From: Adineta ricciae
Taxonomy: Eukaryota > Rotifera > Eurotatoria > Adinetida > Adinetidae
Reading direction: 5' to 3'
Assembly: GCA_905250025.1 (NCBI GenBank)
Contig: CAJNOJ010000111.1
Location: forward strand, 109,747-173,746
Length of the DNA: 64,000 nt
A program made the position numbers and the translations under genes. Every line of letters starts with the position of its first letter. Position 1 is the stretch's first letter. Positions 25,960 to 51,948 of this stretch are shown piece by piece. The notes under the pieces are model-generated. The model did no database searches and was not told the origin of the DNA. It saw only the letters and a list, made by a program, of their open reading frames with translations.

Positions 25960-26780
25960 AATGTTTCTCATGCGACGAACAAATGTATGACGATGCTATT
26001 GTGTATGCATACTAATATGTAAACAAGAAAGAGCGAGTAAGTATTGATATATTGTGTATTGAGAGAACGAAGAGGAAAAATAACGAAATAACCTCGAAAT
26101 GTTACTAAAATGTAAATGTAACCAAGACCGTTACAAGTTTTCGTGTTTTGTTTTTGTTAATTACTATGTTGATGTGGATGTTTTCTTTGGAAAAATGCTA
26201 TTCAATAGATTGCGATTTGAATTCGTGCCGATTTTGTTCAATTCGACAATTTTATTTACAGTTTGGCTCAAGGTTTAGCATTGATTTATTTAGTTATTGA
26301 TAAAGAGAGGAGAAGCAGACGGATGCTTAGCAAGGTCATTATTCTCTGCGTAAGCGTCACGCTTCATCAGCAAACACCTGTCGTTTACTTTTCTTACACA
26401 TATTACTCAAATACGTTCTGATTATATAAGAAATAGAATTTGGAAGCGATGCTCGAGCGTCGAAGAAAAAAAAAATTAAAACAAAGTTTTTCTATTTGTT
26501 CTGAACAGAATCAACATTGGACTGTCATGTTTCAATTTCTACCATTCCCCTTCCTCACCTCATTACGTATATATACACAAGGACAACAACAGTATTATAG
26601 TCAGAGGAAGGAAAAACGTTGTTGAATGATTTTCTCGATACGCAGCCCGGAAGACGAGAGAGAGAATGAGAACGTCCACATATAATCAAGAGAGAAAATC
26701 AAGTATCACATGTATTTCCTCATGCTTACAAATCAACACTAAATAAAAAGTGCATTATTGAATCTATTAACGCATCGATA
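25960..26780. other. Intergenic between divergent genes
   Basis: The shared upstream region of the claudin-like gene (minus) and the CUB/LDLa gene (plus). AT-rich with short purine tracts near 26460 and 26655. No gene or clear core promoter element seen. Confidence 0.5.
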
Positions 26781-26788
26781 CATATCCA

Positions 26789-27715
26789 ATGATAAGTTTT
26801 CTTCTCATCTTCTTAACTTATATTAACCATCTCAAATCCGATCAATATATTCCGTTTTGTATGACTTTCCATTGATCATTTGCCTTGCTATGTATGATTT
26901 GTCTCTAGTTGTGATGAAACCCAATACAATTATCAATCAAACTTTACATTCCTATTGTAAAGAGCAGTATGAATTTCGAAATCGACCGATGTATATCAAT
27001 TTAACCGAGTAAGAATAAATCCGTTGTTTGACGTTTATGTCGTTTGTTTCCATAGATGGCCATCGGGTTTTATTTACGGACACAATCCTTACGAAACCAA
27101 TGGTATAAAAACTTTCTAAAAATACATCTGCTGAATTCGGATTATTTGTTTCGTTTAGATTTTGATTATAATACAGTTTATGAAGAATGTACGATTGAGT
27201 TACGAGCATCACTCACTGATCAAATTCGTTTGGTTTTCGATTCCTTCGAGAAGAATCTTTCGGATGATTATGATCAAGATTATATGATATCTCTTCCAAA
27301 ATTGCCATGCCTCCGAATTCGAGATGTAATGTTTTTCTTTATAAATTCTTCAATCTATTTTGTAAATCTATTTAGAATGAGAAAATTATCACATATGATT
27401 GTTACGCTTCATCGTTATCAGTGAAATCTTATCAATTTAATGAATATATCTCGTCGACGAATATTATCTATCTTGAACTTATTCAACCACCGATATTGAC
27501 ATTCAATGATTACGATGATGATCATTTCAATCCTTATGAATTAAAATTCTTCTTCACGAAGTTATCACGAAAAACCAATCATGGACTTTGTCTAGATGAA
27601 CATTTGATCGATTGTAATGACTCTTATTGCGTGCACGAGAATGCCCTTTGCAATGGTGTTAATGAATGTCGTACAAAATTCGATGAAAAATCCTGTCCAA
27701 GTCAAAAATCAAACG
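26789..27715 (+). CDS. CUB-like plus LDL-receptor class A protein, C-terminally incomplete
   Basis: The ATG at 26789 opens a signal peptide (MISFLLIFLTYINHLKS). Four introns of about 50-65 bp, all phaseable, give a CUB-like domain: YCKEQYEF, then INLTEWPSGFIYGHNPY, an ECTIELRAS strand, DQIRLVFDSFE, and CLRIRDNEKIITYDC. An LDLa repeat follows (CLDEHLIDC ... CVHENALCNGVNEC ... DEKSC) with the acidic calcium-binding residues. After QKSN a donor-like GTAGAT appears at 27716. I cannot place any further exon, because the next bases are the coding exon of the opposite-strand gene. Relatives normally continue to a transmembrane helix, so this is either 3'-truncated or ends in a short alternative tail (an open frame does run to 27948, but it is antisense to coding DNA). 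Confidence 0.65.
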
Positions 27716-27762
27716 GTAGATCAATTTATTCTCAGTCATGTTCTTATTTGTTATATATAAGT

Positions 27763-28674
27763 TTAACTCTGTACGTGAATACATGGACAAGCTTGTTTTT
27801 GATTATGACATCGACATGCTCGATCAAAGCTACATTTACAATGATAGGCATAAGGTTGACCACAACCTACCATCGAACAACGTCCATGTGGAACAATGCC
27901 TTTGCCGCTGACAGTTCGCGTGCCGATTGTTGGCTGTTGACGAAGTGATGGAGTGTTACGACGATAACCTGAAATGAACAACTTGCATGGAAATTTAAAA
28001 AATTCTTCGCGGAATCACATACCAAATCGTCCATTGTAATTGACTATGGGATTTGGATCGCTGAGAAATAGATCGTGTCCACGAATTTCATCGATAGAAT
28101 GTCCTGAAATCGACTGATGATTGTTGTTTTTCTCCTCGAACGAAAATTTAACTGACCTGAACCAAAACTATTCCGAAGTGACAAATACCGAAAGCCATGC
28201 CCGTTGGCAAAGAATCGATCATGAACTCGTCCCGGAATGGATTCGTGTTCTTTCAGCTGAAGAAAAAGAAGCCAAATGAGGATAAAACGTTGATATCATA
28301 TTTACTTGTCCTGTTTTTCGTAATGTATTTTTTAATCCGAAAAATCGAAAATAATTGTCCGTATGATGATCGAGTTGGCCATTGTAGGGTGGAATTACTG
28401 AGCCTAATTTAGGATTTGCAGTCGAATAATCATTTGATATATGCGAAACAGCTTTACAATCGAGAACAAAACCTCGTTCGCGATCGTAGAGAACTTCGGG
28501 TGGTGGAGTTGGCGGCCCACGGTAGAGTTTATTATGACGTGCGCTAGAAAAGCGAGTTCGAGACGTCGTTGCTCGCGGTCGCGCGGATTCTTGTCTTTGA
28601 TTTCGAGCGGGTGAGGATCGAGCTGTTTGAGCTCGATCTTCTGTTGCTGTTGGTTCAGCTGTTTGTGTGGGCAT
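27763..28674 (-). CDS. Unrecognised protein, possibly ciliary, with Cys-rich C-terminus
   Basis: The ATG at 28674 opens an Arg/Thr/Pro-rich N-terminus, then YRGPPTPPPEVLYDRERGF and a motif-like SHISNDYSTANPKLGSVIP. Three in-phase introns lead to VHDRFFANGHGFRYLSLRNS, DEIRGHDLFLSDPNPIVNY, and a last exon with about eleven Cys in forty residues (CSMVGCG, HCKCSFDRACRC, ACPC), ending at the TAA at 27763. Short PxxxY/Pro-Gly blocks with little regular structure recall microtubule-inner proteins of axonemes, but I do not recognise the family. The Cys/His cluster could bind zinc. The gene converges on, and its last exon overlaps, the tail of the plus-strand CUB/LDLa reading frame. Confidence 0.6.
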
Positions 28675-30119
28675 AATGCGTCTTAATCGAAAAAGCTTTC
28701 CTACGGATTCACTTTCCCTTTGCTTTCGTCAAGTTGGTATGCAAATCCTTTGGCAGAGAGAAAGAAGTCGCAAATGAAGAAACGACAGACGTTTCTTTTT
28801 AGAAAAAAATCGTCAACTTTTGCTACTACGACAACAAAAACACTTCTTTTGTCAACATGGTAGTTTAGAGACAATGCAATGAAGAAATGAAACAAAAGGT
28901 TTACTTTCATCAACTGCATTTGGAAAGAATGATTTCCAGCGGAGAGAAAGAAGAAAAAAATCCTTCTCTTTTTTTCTCTTCACTTTAATCGCACTTGTGT
29001 TCCAACACTTGTCACATGTTGTGATAACAGCGAAAATGCAAAAAAATTGAGCGCATCCTACTAAATACAGAGACCGACAATCGATGTTTTGATATCCGAA
29101 CGGTCGTTTTCCATGTAAATTTATTCATCGTTGGAAATTATTCTTGTTTGCTAAGTAAACAAACAATAAAGCCTGACAACAGTTAAACAATCGTGATAAA
29201 CTTCACCATTTATTTTTGTCTGTCACACTAAATCATGTTGGACAAATAGACCTCGATTCTTTCCACGACAAAATCGTAGATGATAAACCGACCAAATGAG
29301 GACATTTTCCTTCTTCGATATCATTTTTCATATCTATCTATCACTCATTCTTCAGCTAGATTTATCACAGTCTTTTCTATTCCAACATCTGCCAGATGTT
29401 TTACGCAAGATAATCTTCGCATTTCTTCGTTATCAATACCATTCTTACCAATAAATAACTAAATACCATAGATTAATGCTTTAATTAGTCATAGTAGATG
29501 ATTGTTAGACTGACAAGATTATTGATGAAACGAAAGATATTCACTTCTTTTCTAATTAAAGGAAGGACAAATATTTTTCGCGTAGATATGTATTTTCCTT
29601 TTAATGGTACAATCATCTCTTGGATTAGTTTGTATATTTATTCTTGTTTCATCACGAGAAAAAATGAAAATGTGTTTAAAAGCAATGATTGAGTTAAATG
29701 ATGATCTACTGAAACACGTTCATGTACATTAAGTGATGCGAAAGTACAGCACGATAGCGTCAGCGGTAATCGATCAAAATCCGTATACTTTAAGAGTACT
29801 CTGTACTCATCTCTAAATCTTAGCCGGATTCACAAATTTTGTCTAAATTCATCAGTTGTTTCTCATGAAATAGATCTTCTTATCGCAAGCAGATCTTCAA
29901 AACCGTCTGGGGCTTTGTGTAATCGATATGGAAGTCAGATTAGTTGCTTCAAAAGACAACAAATAGCGCTTTGAAGTTTTATTAGATGTGTTTTAATGTT
30001 TAGAGAAACAAAGCTGTGAAATATATTAACAAATTACAATCTATACACACGTTTACTTGTTTTTTTTCTGAAATAAAATGAACAACAACAACAAGAAAAC
30101 GATTACTTTCGGAGAGCCT
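28675..30119. other. Intergenic, AT-rich
   Basis: No gene seen in about 1.4 kb. Open frames are short and lack coding-like composition. It contains the promoter side of the Cys-rich gene and the 3' flank of the bZIP gene. Confidence 0.55.
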
Positions 30120-30767
30120 CTAAATGCTGAAAAGCAATTGCCATTGTGGTGATGAACGCCGCGACTCTTCCTTGATTCGCATCGTATTCGGATGAATAGG
30201 AACGCTTCGATCGAGATACATACGTTTACGTCCAACCTTTTTAAAAGCTGATCGGGAAATACTCTCCTGCATAGACGTGATCTGTTGATATTGATATTCG
30301 AGATATTCTTTATAAGCTCTGAGATTCTCTATTGTTGAAAGTAAACTTTTCTCTTGCGCTTCATATTCGCTAATTTGTGCTTTGAGATTGTCCTCTATAA
30401 TTGACCGTTTTTCTTTTAACTTTTTCGCTGCTTCACGGTTTCGCTTTCGTCGAATTTCACGTTTGATTGCTGCTTCACCTTCAAGTTCGACAAATTTCGA
30501 ACACCGACCAGTTGCCAGTGTCGGTGCTGCTGATTGACGAACTCTTATATTTATAGGCCCGTACACAACGGTAATAGGAGGTGACGATTTCTTCCGACGA
30601 GACGGTTTCTTTGGTATTATTTTATCTGCTGGCGCCTCTACATCATAGATCGACGGATTCGACAACGAACACTCATCTGCTGACGATACTATTTGTTTCG
30701 ACTCGGTATGCATTACGTTGCTTTGTGTACTCGGCGATGGCGATGGTAATGAACCAACAACACCCAT
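30120..30767 (-). CDS. bZIP transcription factor
   Basis: A single 215-codon exon, ATG at 30767 (MGVVGSLPSPSPS), stop at 30120. The basic region reads EIRRKRNREAAKKLKEKR (about residues 105-125) and is followed by a heptad-spaced zipper whose hydrophobic positions run through IEDNLKAQISEY, LLSTIENLRAYKEYLEY. The N-terminus is Ser/Pro-rich with a KKPSRRKKS basic patch that may add nuclear targeting. It should bind DNA as a dimer. Oddity: the usual N-x7-R pair of bZIP basic regions is N-x7-K here, and the usual Ala-Cys/Ser-Arg centre is KLK. I cannot assign a bZIP subfamily. Confidence 0.75.
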   Translation of the reverse strand: MGVVGSLPSPSPSTQSNVMHTESKQIVSSADECSLSNPSIYDVEAPADKIIPKKPSRRKKSSPPITVVYGPINIRVRQSAAPTLATGRCSKFVELEGEAAIKREIRRKRNREAAKKLKEKRSIIEDNLKAQISEYEAQEKSLLSTIENLRAYKEYLEYQYQQITSMQESISRSAFKKVGRKRMYLDRSVPIHPNTMRIKEESRRSSPQWQLLFSI

Positions 30768-32017
30768 GTTTTTGTTGTCTGTCGCTATAAATACGCGTAA
30801 GATTTAGTTTATAAAAGGTAAAAATGATCCAAATGTGTGAGTGTGATAAATAATACCAATACTAATCGAATGGAAAAGAAAAAAAAATCAAATCCGTGGG
30901 ATGAGTGTTGTTACCTTATTTCGATTCGTGCTCGACGAAGTGGAAATTTGTACCCATAAAAAAACTGCATATATGTATGCTGTCTCATAGTGACGATCGT
31001 ATCAGTCAGTGTAATGCAAAGCGAAAAAAAAAAGCTGAATCATCATTGACTTTGTTCAATATGTATTGAACTTTTAGGGTAATTGTATGGTTCAGAAAAT
31101 GAGCGGATATGGACGCGCCTTCTTTTTTCTATCTTCCTGCTGTCGTCAACGGAAAAAAAGCACTACGCTGCATTTTTCATTGATGAGTAATATGAATCAT
31201 TTTCGAAACGATGAAAAACAAGAGAAATACCCTTTTATTGCTCGCTGTCACGGAACGAATCACCGAAAATGCACTTGCTAACACTAGGCTTTTTTCGCGT
31301 CATCATGGATGATATATTGATACAGTTTTGGCAATAGAGGATCTTTTCACTGATATGTTATGTTCTTTAGTCGGTCACTATGCCCATTAAAATATTGTCA
31401 AGGTGAGTAACTGAGCGAAAATTAGGTCTATGTTAGTGGATCATGTCACAAAGCCCTTCCCAAGTGTGTCGATTTCAGACGGATTGGTTTGTTTGTAAAC
31501 AACTATGACGAATGAGTAATCATCGTAAGAAATTATTCTCTGTGCGTTTATCAATACTGACCAACTTTGCTGAATGTATAAAATAGACGAAAAACTCAAT
31601 CACGTGTCATCAACATCACCATCAGTCGAATGAAACGACGAGAGTCCTTGATAGGAAAAAAATCAACGTTGTGACACGGGAGAATAAATAGCGATGATTG
31701 ATAAGAAACAAACGTGTACCTACGGCCGAAACGAGAGCCTTGAATGCGTATTCTTGAAGGTGTTTTTCTATGATTGTAGCGGACTGTCTACTTGATTCAT
31801 AATATTTGATCATCGTCATCAATAATACAAATGATTCACACGCAAAATTTAGTCATTGGTTTATTATGATATGAAACTGTTCCTAAGTTTCGGTGTGAGA
31901 GATGTCTTCAAAATAGTGATTCCATCTATCATATTACTGTGCTTTAATTTTATAAATAAAAACAAAAAGTATATAAACACATATAACTATGCAGAAATCA
32001 AATGTAATTTTGTTTGT
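30768..32017. other. Intergenic, AT-rich
   Basis: The promoter region of the bZIP gene followed by the 3' flank of the B-box gene. No coding frame, repeat array or RNA gene seen. Confidence 0.55.
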
Positions 32018-33626
32018 TTAAACATCACATAAGGTTAATTCGTTCGAGCTGCTTCCGATTATCATTGAATTGATACCGAATTCTTGTAACCCGAATGGAT
32101 ACTCGAATGAGGATAATTCACATTGCGAAGTTTCCATGGAATAGACATAATACTTGCCCGAGGAACTTTTAATATACCAATAATTGGATCGAAACGGGTA
32201 AAATATATCAACAAAATCCTCGTTTAATGGAATTTGCTTTAGTAAAGCTAAATTCTCGTCGCGAATTTCGAAACGTGTGTGAACTGATGATGCGGTTCGA
32301 ACCAACAAACTAATTTGCGATGAACTGTTCGCATCTATATGTGATACCCATTCCGTTTTATCATTAGCCAGCCGATCCCAACGTCGTACAGCTCCATTGA
32401 CATTCGTAGCACTTGGATATTTCCATAGTTCGATACAAATTCCGAAGACACAGTAAGATATGTAAAGTGATGAATCATTGGCACAGGTTAAACAACGGAA
32501 ACTGAACAAAAAATGGAGAGAGAATGGCTTTAGAAAAGAAAAACAAAATTCGCCTCACTTACGGATAATCTTTATGTCGGACGATGGAAATTTGGGTGAA
32601 TTTATGAGTTTTGGGTTCAAACGAAAATAAATGACGTTGAAAAAGAATAAGAAAAACTTCAGCGCCTGAACACCATTTCAAATCGACAATATCAACATCT
32701 TTGATACCTGTCTGATGATATGGTAATAGAGCTGAGGCAGTCGTCGGTGGATTAGACATAACAGGTGGTACTAGAAACGAACTGATAAAGTCGAAAAACC
32801 CTTGAACTATTAAAACAAACGTGTGACAATTTGATCGTGAAATTTTTGATCGATATAATGTAACTGTCGTCGATTATCCAGCCATAAAATCGAGCCGTGC
32901 TGTTTGCTGGATACGAATTTTTTACAATTTTCTACAGATACTGTTCGGTACGATTGCATGAGAGTATTATTGGGTAAAATGCGATTGTAGGAGAAGACAT
33001 TATATGCATTGATCAGATCATTACAAGAGACATTCGTTGTTTCAACACAGATCTCACATCGGACAGATTCTAAACATTGCCGAAGTTGGCTTAAATCGCG
33101 TTCAATTGGTGACAATTGCTAAACAAGACAAAAGAATCATTTAGAAACAAAGAAAATCGTTAGTTACATGCTGAGAGATTTCTCCGACTTTTTGCAATGC
33201 TGCTAATTGTGTTTGTAAGATGGACATTTTCGATTTTTGACTATCTTTAAAAATATCCACCCTTTGATTTAATTCCGTTTGTAACTCATCGATTTCTTTC
33301 GAATAATGTTGATACGTATTCTCGATGTCCGCAAGAATATTTTCCTTCCACGTGTCTAAATGCTTCCGAGCATTGTCAACCGATTGTTGACAGTCGAGTT
33401 TGGAAAGGAAATGAGTTAAACAATTGATTTCATCCGATAAGGAATACGTTCGAACGATATTGATTTCATTGTGTTCCAGGACGTGCTTCAAACATAATCG
33501 CTTTGGGCAATGGTGACACGTGACAAGTGCTGGTTTCGTACATTCGACTTCGTTTTCACATATTGTTGGATTTGATGAATTCGGCGATGGTGAATGAGAA
33601 TCTGTTGATGGAGCAGCATTTGACAT
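32018..33626 (-). CDS. B-box-like zinc finger / coiled-coil protein with beta-rich C-terminus
   Basis: The ATG at 33626 leads a Ser/Pro-rich start, then a B-box-like Cys/His set (CENEVEC ... CHHCPKRLCLKHVLEH). A coiled coil of about 100 residues follows (LDTWKENILADIENTYQHY to TQLAALQKVGEI). Introns at about 33.13, 32.78 and 32.53 kb join the remaining exons: a linker with CEICVETTNVSC, then repeated beta blades (SILWLDNRRQLHYID, HLFSFEPKTHKFTQI, YWYIKSSSGKYYVYS) suggesting a propeller. The stop is at 32018. The order B-box, coiled coil, propeller resembles TRIM/NHL proteins without a RING. Proteins of this general plan are numerous in rotifers and molluscs; the function is unknown. Confidence 0.6.
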
Positions 33627-33802
33627 CTAGAAGAAAGTGGATTTGATTATAGATGCAAATCTTCATTTTTTTGTCGTTTATTTTGAATGTCTATAAGGAT
33701 AAGAGACAGAAATCGGATAAAAATGCGAGTATGTTAGTAGATAAAACAAACAAAGAAAAACGAAAGCTAGGAGTAGAGAGTAAACAGTCTATTTTGGTTG
33801 CT

Positions 33803-48825
<15,023 letters not shown>

Positions 48826-48829
48826 TGCT

Positions 48830-49575
48830 TTAATCTGAAAACGAAGAGAAAAATAAAGACGTGGCGTGTTTCGATTCGTATTATAAAATATGTACTGATC
48901 GATCGAGGAATGCATCACGCGTGAATAAAGAGAATTCGATGACTCATTTCCACGAAAGACTTCAAGTCAATTTCGAAAGCATATAGATCTATATGTTTAT
49001 GTACGTGTTTAGGCTTTTGTTGGCCGATCAACTGAAGAAAAAATAAATGCAGCGAAGACGCTGACTAACGAAACGATGTCACAGCAGGCAGAAAAGAAAA
49101 AAACAAGAGAGAACGGAGGAACGCAAAAAAAAACGACGGACTGTAGTAAATAGGCTTCTGTTTTTATCTGAATATAAAATGAACAAGACAAATCGTCTGC
49201 GACGTGTAAACCTAATTGAAACGAAAAAAAAACTCCGTTTCGTTTCTTTTTTTTAGTTCATTAAATGATATTTTTTCAAGATATAGTTATCGCTATCAAA
49301 TATCTTCATCATACGCTTCTTCTCCTTATCAAAAAAATAGGGCTGGAGCAGAGAAAAGTCCAATGACAAATCGAACACGAGGATTGTTTACATTTTCATC
49401 ACAACTATTGATTGGAACGTTAAAGAGGATAAAGAGCATTTCAATTGAAAAGTATATCTAGAAATCAAACAAAACTATTATTCTAACATCACCAATGGTG
49501 TTTTTTTTTGTATTTCTTTTTACTATCAAAAAACACTTAACAGGAAACAGGTTTTTTCGTGGTAAACAAAGACTA
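48830..49575. other. Dynein upstream region
   Basis: Between the dynein start and the 3' end of the SLIRP-like gene. An in-frame stretch upstream of the dynein ATG (to 48918, MMHSSIDQYIF) could extend its N-terminus but looks unlike the family. Otherwise no gene. Confidence 0.5.
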
Positions 49576-49580
49576 GTAGA

Positions 49581-49922
49581 CTAGGACTGTTCTTCGGGTG
49601 GTTGATTCACTTTCTCGAGCTTTTTATTCGAGGAAGTATCAGTTTGATTGAAAGAACGACGACGGGGTGATCCTGATGAGCCTTCTTCGACACGTAAACG
49701 TTGTCCCTCGAGAATATGCTGTGGTTGAGACATAGCCGCTTCGAATGCATCTCGTTTATTGAAGTCAACATAAGCAAAACCACGACTGAGACCAGTTTCA
49801 TTGTTGTATAATACTGTAGCTCGCGTTACATAACCAAATTGAGAAAAATAGGAACGTAATTCGTGTGAAGATACTGTCCAAGGTAAATTACGAATGAATA
49901 GTTTGTAGAGTTGCTGAGCCAT
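49581..49922 (-). CDS. SLIRP-like single-RRM RNA-binding protein
   Basis: One 113-codon exon. A single RRM fills residues 6-80: RNP2 LFIRNL, the SRGFAYVDF RNP1 and the helix EAAMSQPQHILEGQRLRVE, followed by a short Ser/Arg and Lys-rich tail ending PPEEQS. The small size, the RRM starting almost at residue 1, and the IRNLPWTVSSHELRSYFSQFG block resemble SLIRP, which partners LRPPRC in stabilising mitochondrial mRNAs. No clear mitochondrial presequence is seen, so a generic RRM protein remains possible. It is divergent to the plus-strand genes that begin at 50426. Confidence 0.7.
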   Translation of the reverse strand: MAQQLYKLFIRNLPWTVSSHELRSYFSQFGYVTRATVLYNNETGLSRGFAYVDFNKRDAFEAAMSQPQHILEGQRLRVEEGSSGSPRRRSFNQTDTSSNKKLEKVNQPPEEQS

Positions 49923-50015
49923 GATGAAACAAACTCGAATAAGATTTAATCGAATTGAATATATAGAGATGAAGATATACGGTGAACAAGAAAAAGAAAA
50001 CGAATATGAGAATGA

Positions 50016-50273
50016 ATGAAGAAGAAGAACTTATTGATGAATGGTCGAACGAAGTATCGAATGGGAATGAAGGATAAATCATGGAGAAGATGGTTGCTTA
50101 GATGTTTAAGAGAAAAATGGCACAAGGAACATTTTCATTTTGAAAAAACACAAAAATATCGAAAACGATTGTTGATTTATTTAATGGATGTACACATTCG
50201 TGAAGCCTTAGAAAAACACAAGCCAATTCCAGACAAAAGAAACACAAGCATTTTTCTTTTTTCAATTAATTGA
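50016..50273 (+). CDS. Small basic ORF, doubtful
   Basis: The frame contains a helical, Arg/Lys/His-rich stretch (WRRWLLRCLREKWHKEHFHF, then KYRKRLLIYLMDVHIREALEKH). An acidic frame (MNEEEELIDEWSNE) lies just before it in another phase and ends in a stop, so a joint protein would need a very short intron or a frameshift. It occupies the divergent promoter of the SLIRP-like gene. I do not recognise it. Confidence 0.25.
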   Translation: MKKKNLLMNGRTKYRMGMKDKSWRRWLLRCLREKWHKEHFHFEKTQKYRKRLLIYLMDVHIREALEKHKPIPDKRNTSIFLFSIN

Positions 50274-50425
50274 CATCAGATTATCGAGAAAATTTCATGG
50301 TTTATGTATGATACACTTCACTTTGTTTTTTGCCTGAAAACGTACATATCTGAAAGTTGTTTTCATTAGACATAAATTTTTGTCGGATAGGTTTTGTTCG
50401 TGCCTTCATCATTCTAGACTAAATT

Positions 50426-51049
50426 ATGGTGGAATACGCACTTGCGGGCCATGGCGCCGGTATGTTAATTGATCGGGATTCGTATAGAAATCGCCAATGG
50501 CCAGAAGATGGTTCGATTGATGCGATTTACAAGGACTGTGGATGTACAGTGATACGAAAATGTCAATTGCATGATGATCTCATGACGCATCACTTTCTTA
50601 TTTCTGATCCACTTTCGGATCCACGTGATGTTATCGAATTTCGTGAGGAGCAACAGGCAAACCGACCGGAAACCATGGGAAATTATATTCTTTACCAAGA
50701 ACTATTAGATCGATATCCACATTATGTTCTACGAGGTTCGGCCAAATCGGGAGATACATTTTATCGACAAAAACATTCACGTTTTGGTTATCTGCCGTCG
50801 TATCGTGTCTGTTCGAATGAATTGTATGATCAACAAAAACAATGGACTTTGAAAGAGCCAACAAATGCGACGTACTCTCCACCACCTACAATACCGGAAA
50901 ATCTCGCGCTAGGAGATGAACTCTCATTTGGGAAAAACAATCAACGAACCGCTTTCCCGTCGTTACCATCACGACGAAATGCAACGTGTGATCAGGCAGC
51001 GTCACGATCCTATCATCGTAGTAATTATTTTTATGATCAAGCTTTGTAA
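50426..51049 (+). CDS. Unrecognised 207-residue protein
   Basis: A single-exon frame with ATG at 50426 (MVEYALAGHGAGMLIDRDS) and a stop at 51047. It is polar, rich in Asp, Arg, Tyr and Pro, with no transmembrane helix or signal peptide. It has short Tyr/Gly/Pro motifs such as RFGYLPSYRVCSNELYDQQ and a PPPTIPENLALGDEL segment. The composition and lack of a fold would suit an axonemal accessory protein, but no family is recognised. Its final codons overlap a strong GTAAGT splice donor at about 51047, and a TTTTCCAG acceptor lies just before the next gene, so the two genes may be linked in one transcript. Confidence 0.6.
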   Translation: MVEYALAGHGAGMLIDRDSYRNRQWPEDGSIDAIYKDCGCTVIRKCQLHDDLMTHHFLISDPLSDPRDVIEFREEQQANRPETMGNYILYQELLDRYPHYVLRGSAKSGDTFYRQKHSRFGYLPSYRVCSNELYDQQKQWTLKEPTNATYSPPPTIPENLALGDELSFGKNNQRTAFPSLPSRRNATCDQAASRSYHRSNYFYDQAL

Positions 51050-51246
51050 GTAACGACAGGACTATTCAGCTTACATGCTCCAATATCTTATTTCTCATTT
51101 TTCTTATCTACATGTCTTTGTTCAGTTTCAACAAGAAATATATACACGCAGGCTCTTTTATTTTTACTTTTATTTTTTATATTCCTTATATCTTAATCTA
51201 ATTTTGACTTGCTTGCTTTTCCAGATAATTGATCTTTTCAATCAGT

Positions 51247-51948
51247 ATGACCACTAGTAAGACCTTCCCTCCGATTGTTGATAATCGTTTTGGTTTCAAA
51301 CTACCAACAATTTATCAAGAAGTAGATGAACGATCGTTCGATTGGGAATCTTATCGTCGCACTCACCTTCAATTCGAAAAAGCCGAAAGTTTGCACGACA
51401 GCCATGTATACGATCGATGTAATTGTTCAATGGTAACATCCTCGACACACGTTCCACCTTGTCTGGTTCACGCTGCTAATCTCTACACTCAAACGAAAGT
51501 CGATCAAACAACTTTACCAATCTCATCGTGTCCATGTATGTTCTGCCGAAAACGTTTAACTGAAAATGAACGTCCGCGAGATCTACCGACAAAAGAAGAT
51601 TTGAAAGAAATTTTTCCAATCAATGATTTTCTTCAATCAAAAAAAACGGTCACATATTTATCTCGACCATCGAGTGCACCTTTTCGACCAGTAACGATCC
51701 CTATTGCTAATACATCTACTCCACGATACATTCCATCGTTCAGACAATCGCCTTTATCAAAGAAGCTCCAACAAAATGCTTGTACGACATCACCAGTGAC
51801 AACTGAATTCGGTATGCGATTAGATGCGGAACCTAATCACGATCATTCGCAAATCTTTGATTTTCCACGCGAACGAGATGCAGTCTTTCGTAGTTTAGAA
51901 GATTATTTTCATATGACATCATTCGGTCGTCCAACTATGATTTTATAA
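51247..51948 (+). CDS. Unrecognised 233-residue protein
   Basis: The ATG at 51247 (MTTSKTFPPIVDNRFGFKLP) follows a polypyrimidine-AG acceptor by about 20 bp. The protein has a Cys cluster (CNC, PPC, SSCPCMFCRKR), an acidic helix (TKEDLKEIFPINDFLQS), and Ser/Pro/Arg-rich blocks such as YLSRPSSAPFRP. It ends HMTSFGRPTMIL. No transmembrane segment or known domain is visible. The Pro/Arg-rich repeats again resemble microtubule-associated accessory proteins, by composition only. It is about 200 bp downstream of the previous gene on the same strand. Confidence 0.6.
   Translation: MTTSKTFPPIVDNRFGFKLPTIYQEVDERSFDWESYRRTHLQFEKAESLHDSHVYDRCNCSMVTSSTHVPPCLVHAANLYTQTKVDQTTLPISSCPCMFCRKRLTENERPRDLPTKEDLKEIFPINDFLQSKKTVTYLSRPSSAPFRPVTIPIANTSTPRYIPSFRQSPLSKKLQQNACTTSPVTTEFGMRLDAEPNHDHSQIFDFPRERDAVFRSLEDYFHMTSFGRPTMIL

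Noticed and set aside
27716..27948. The continuation of the CUB/LDLa frame as a transmembrane tail.
   Set aside because: It lies antisense to a well-phased coding exon of the minus-strand gene, and a donor site precedes it at 27716.
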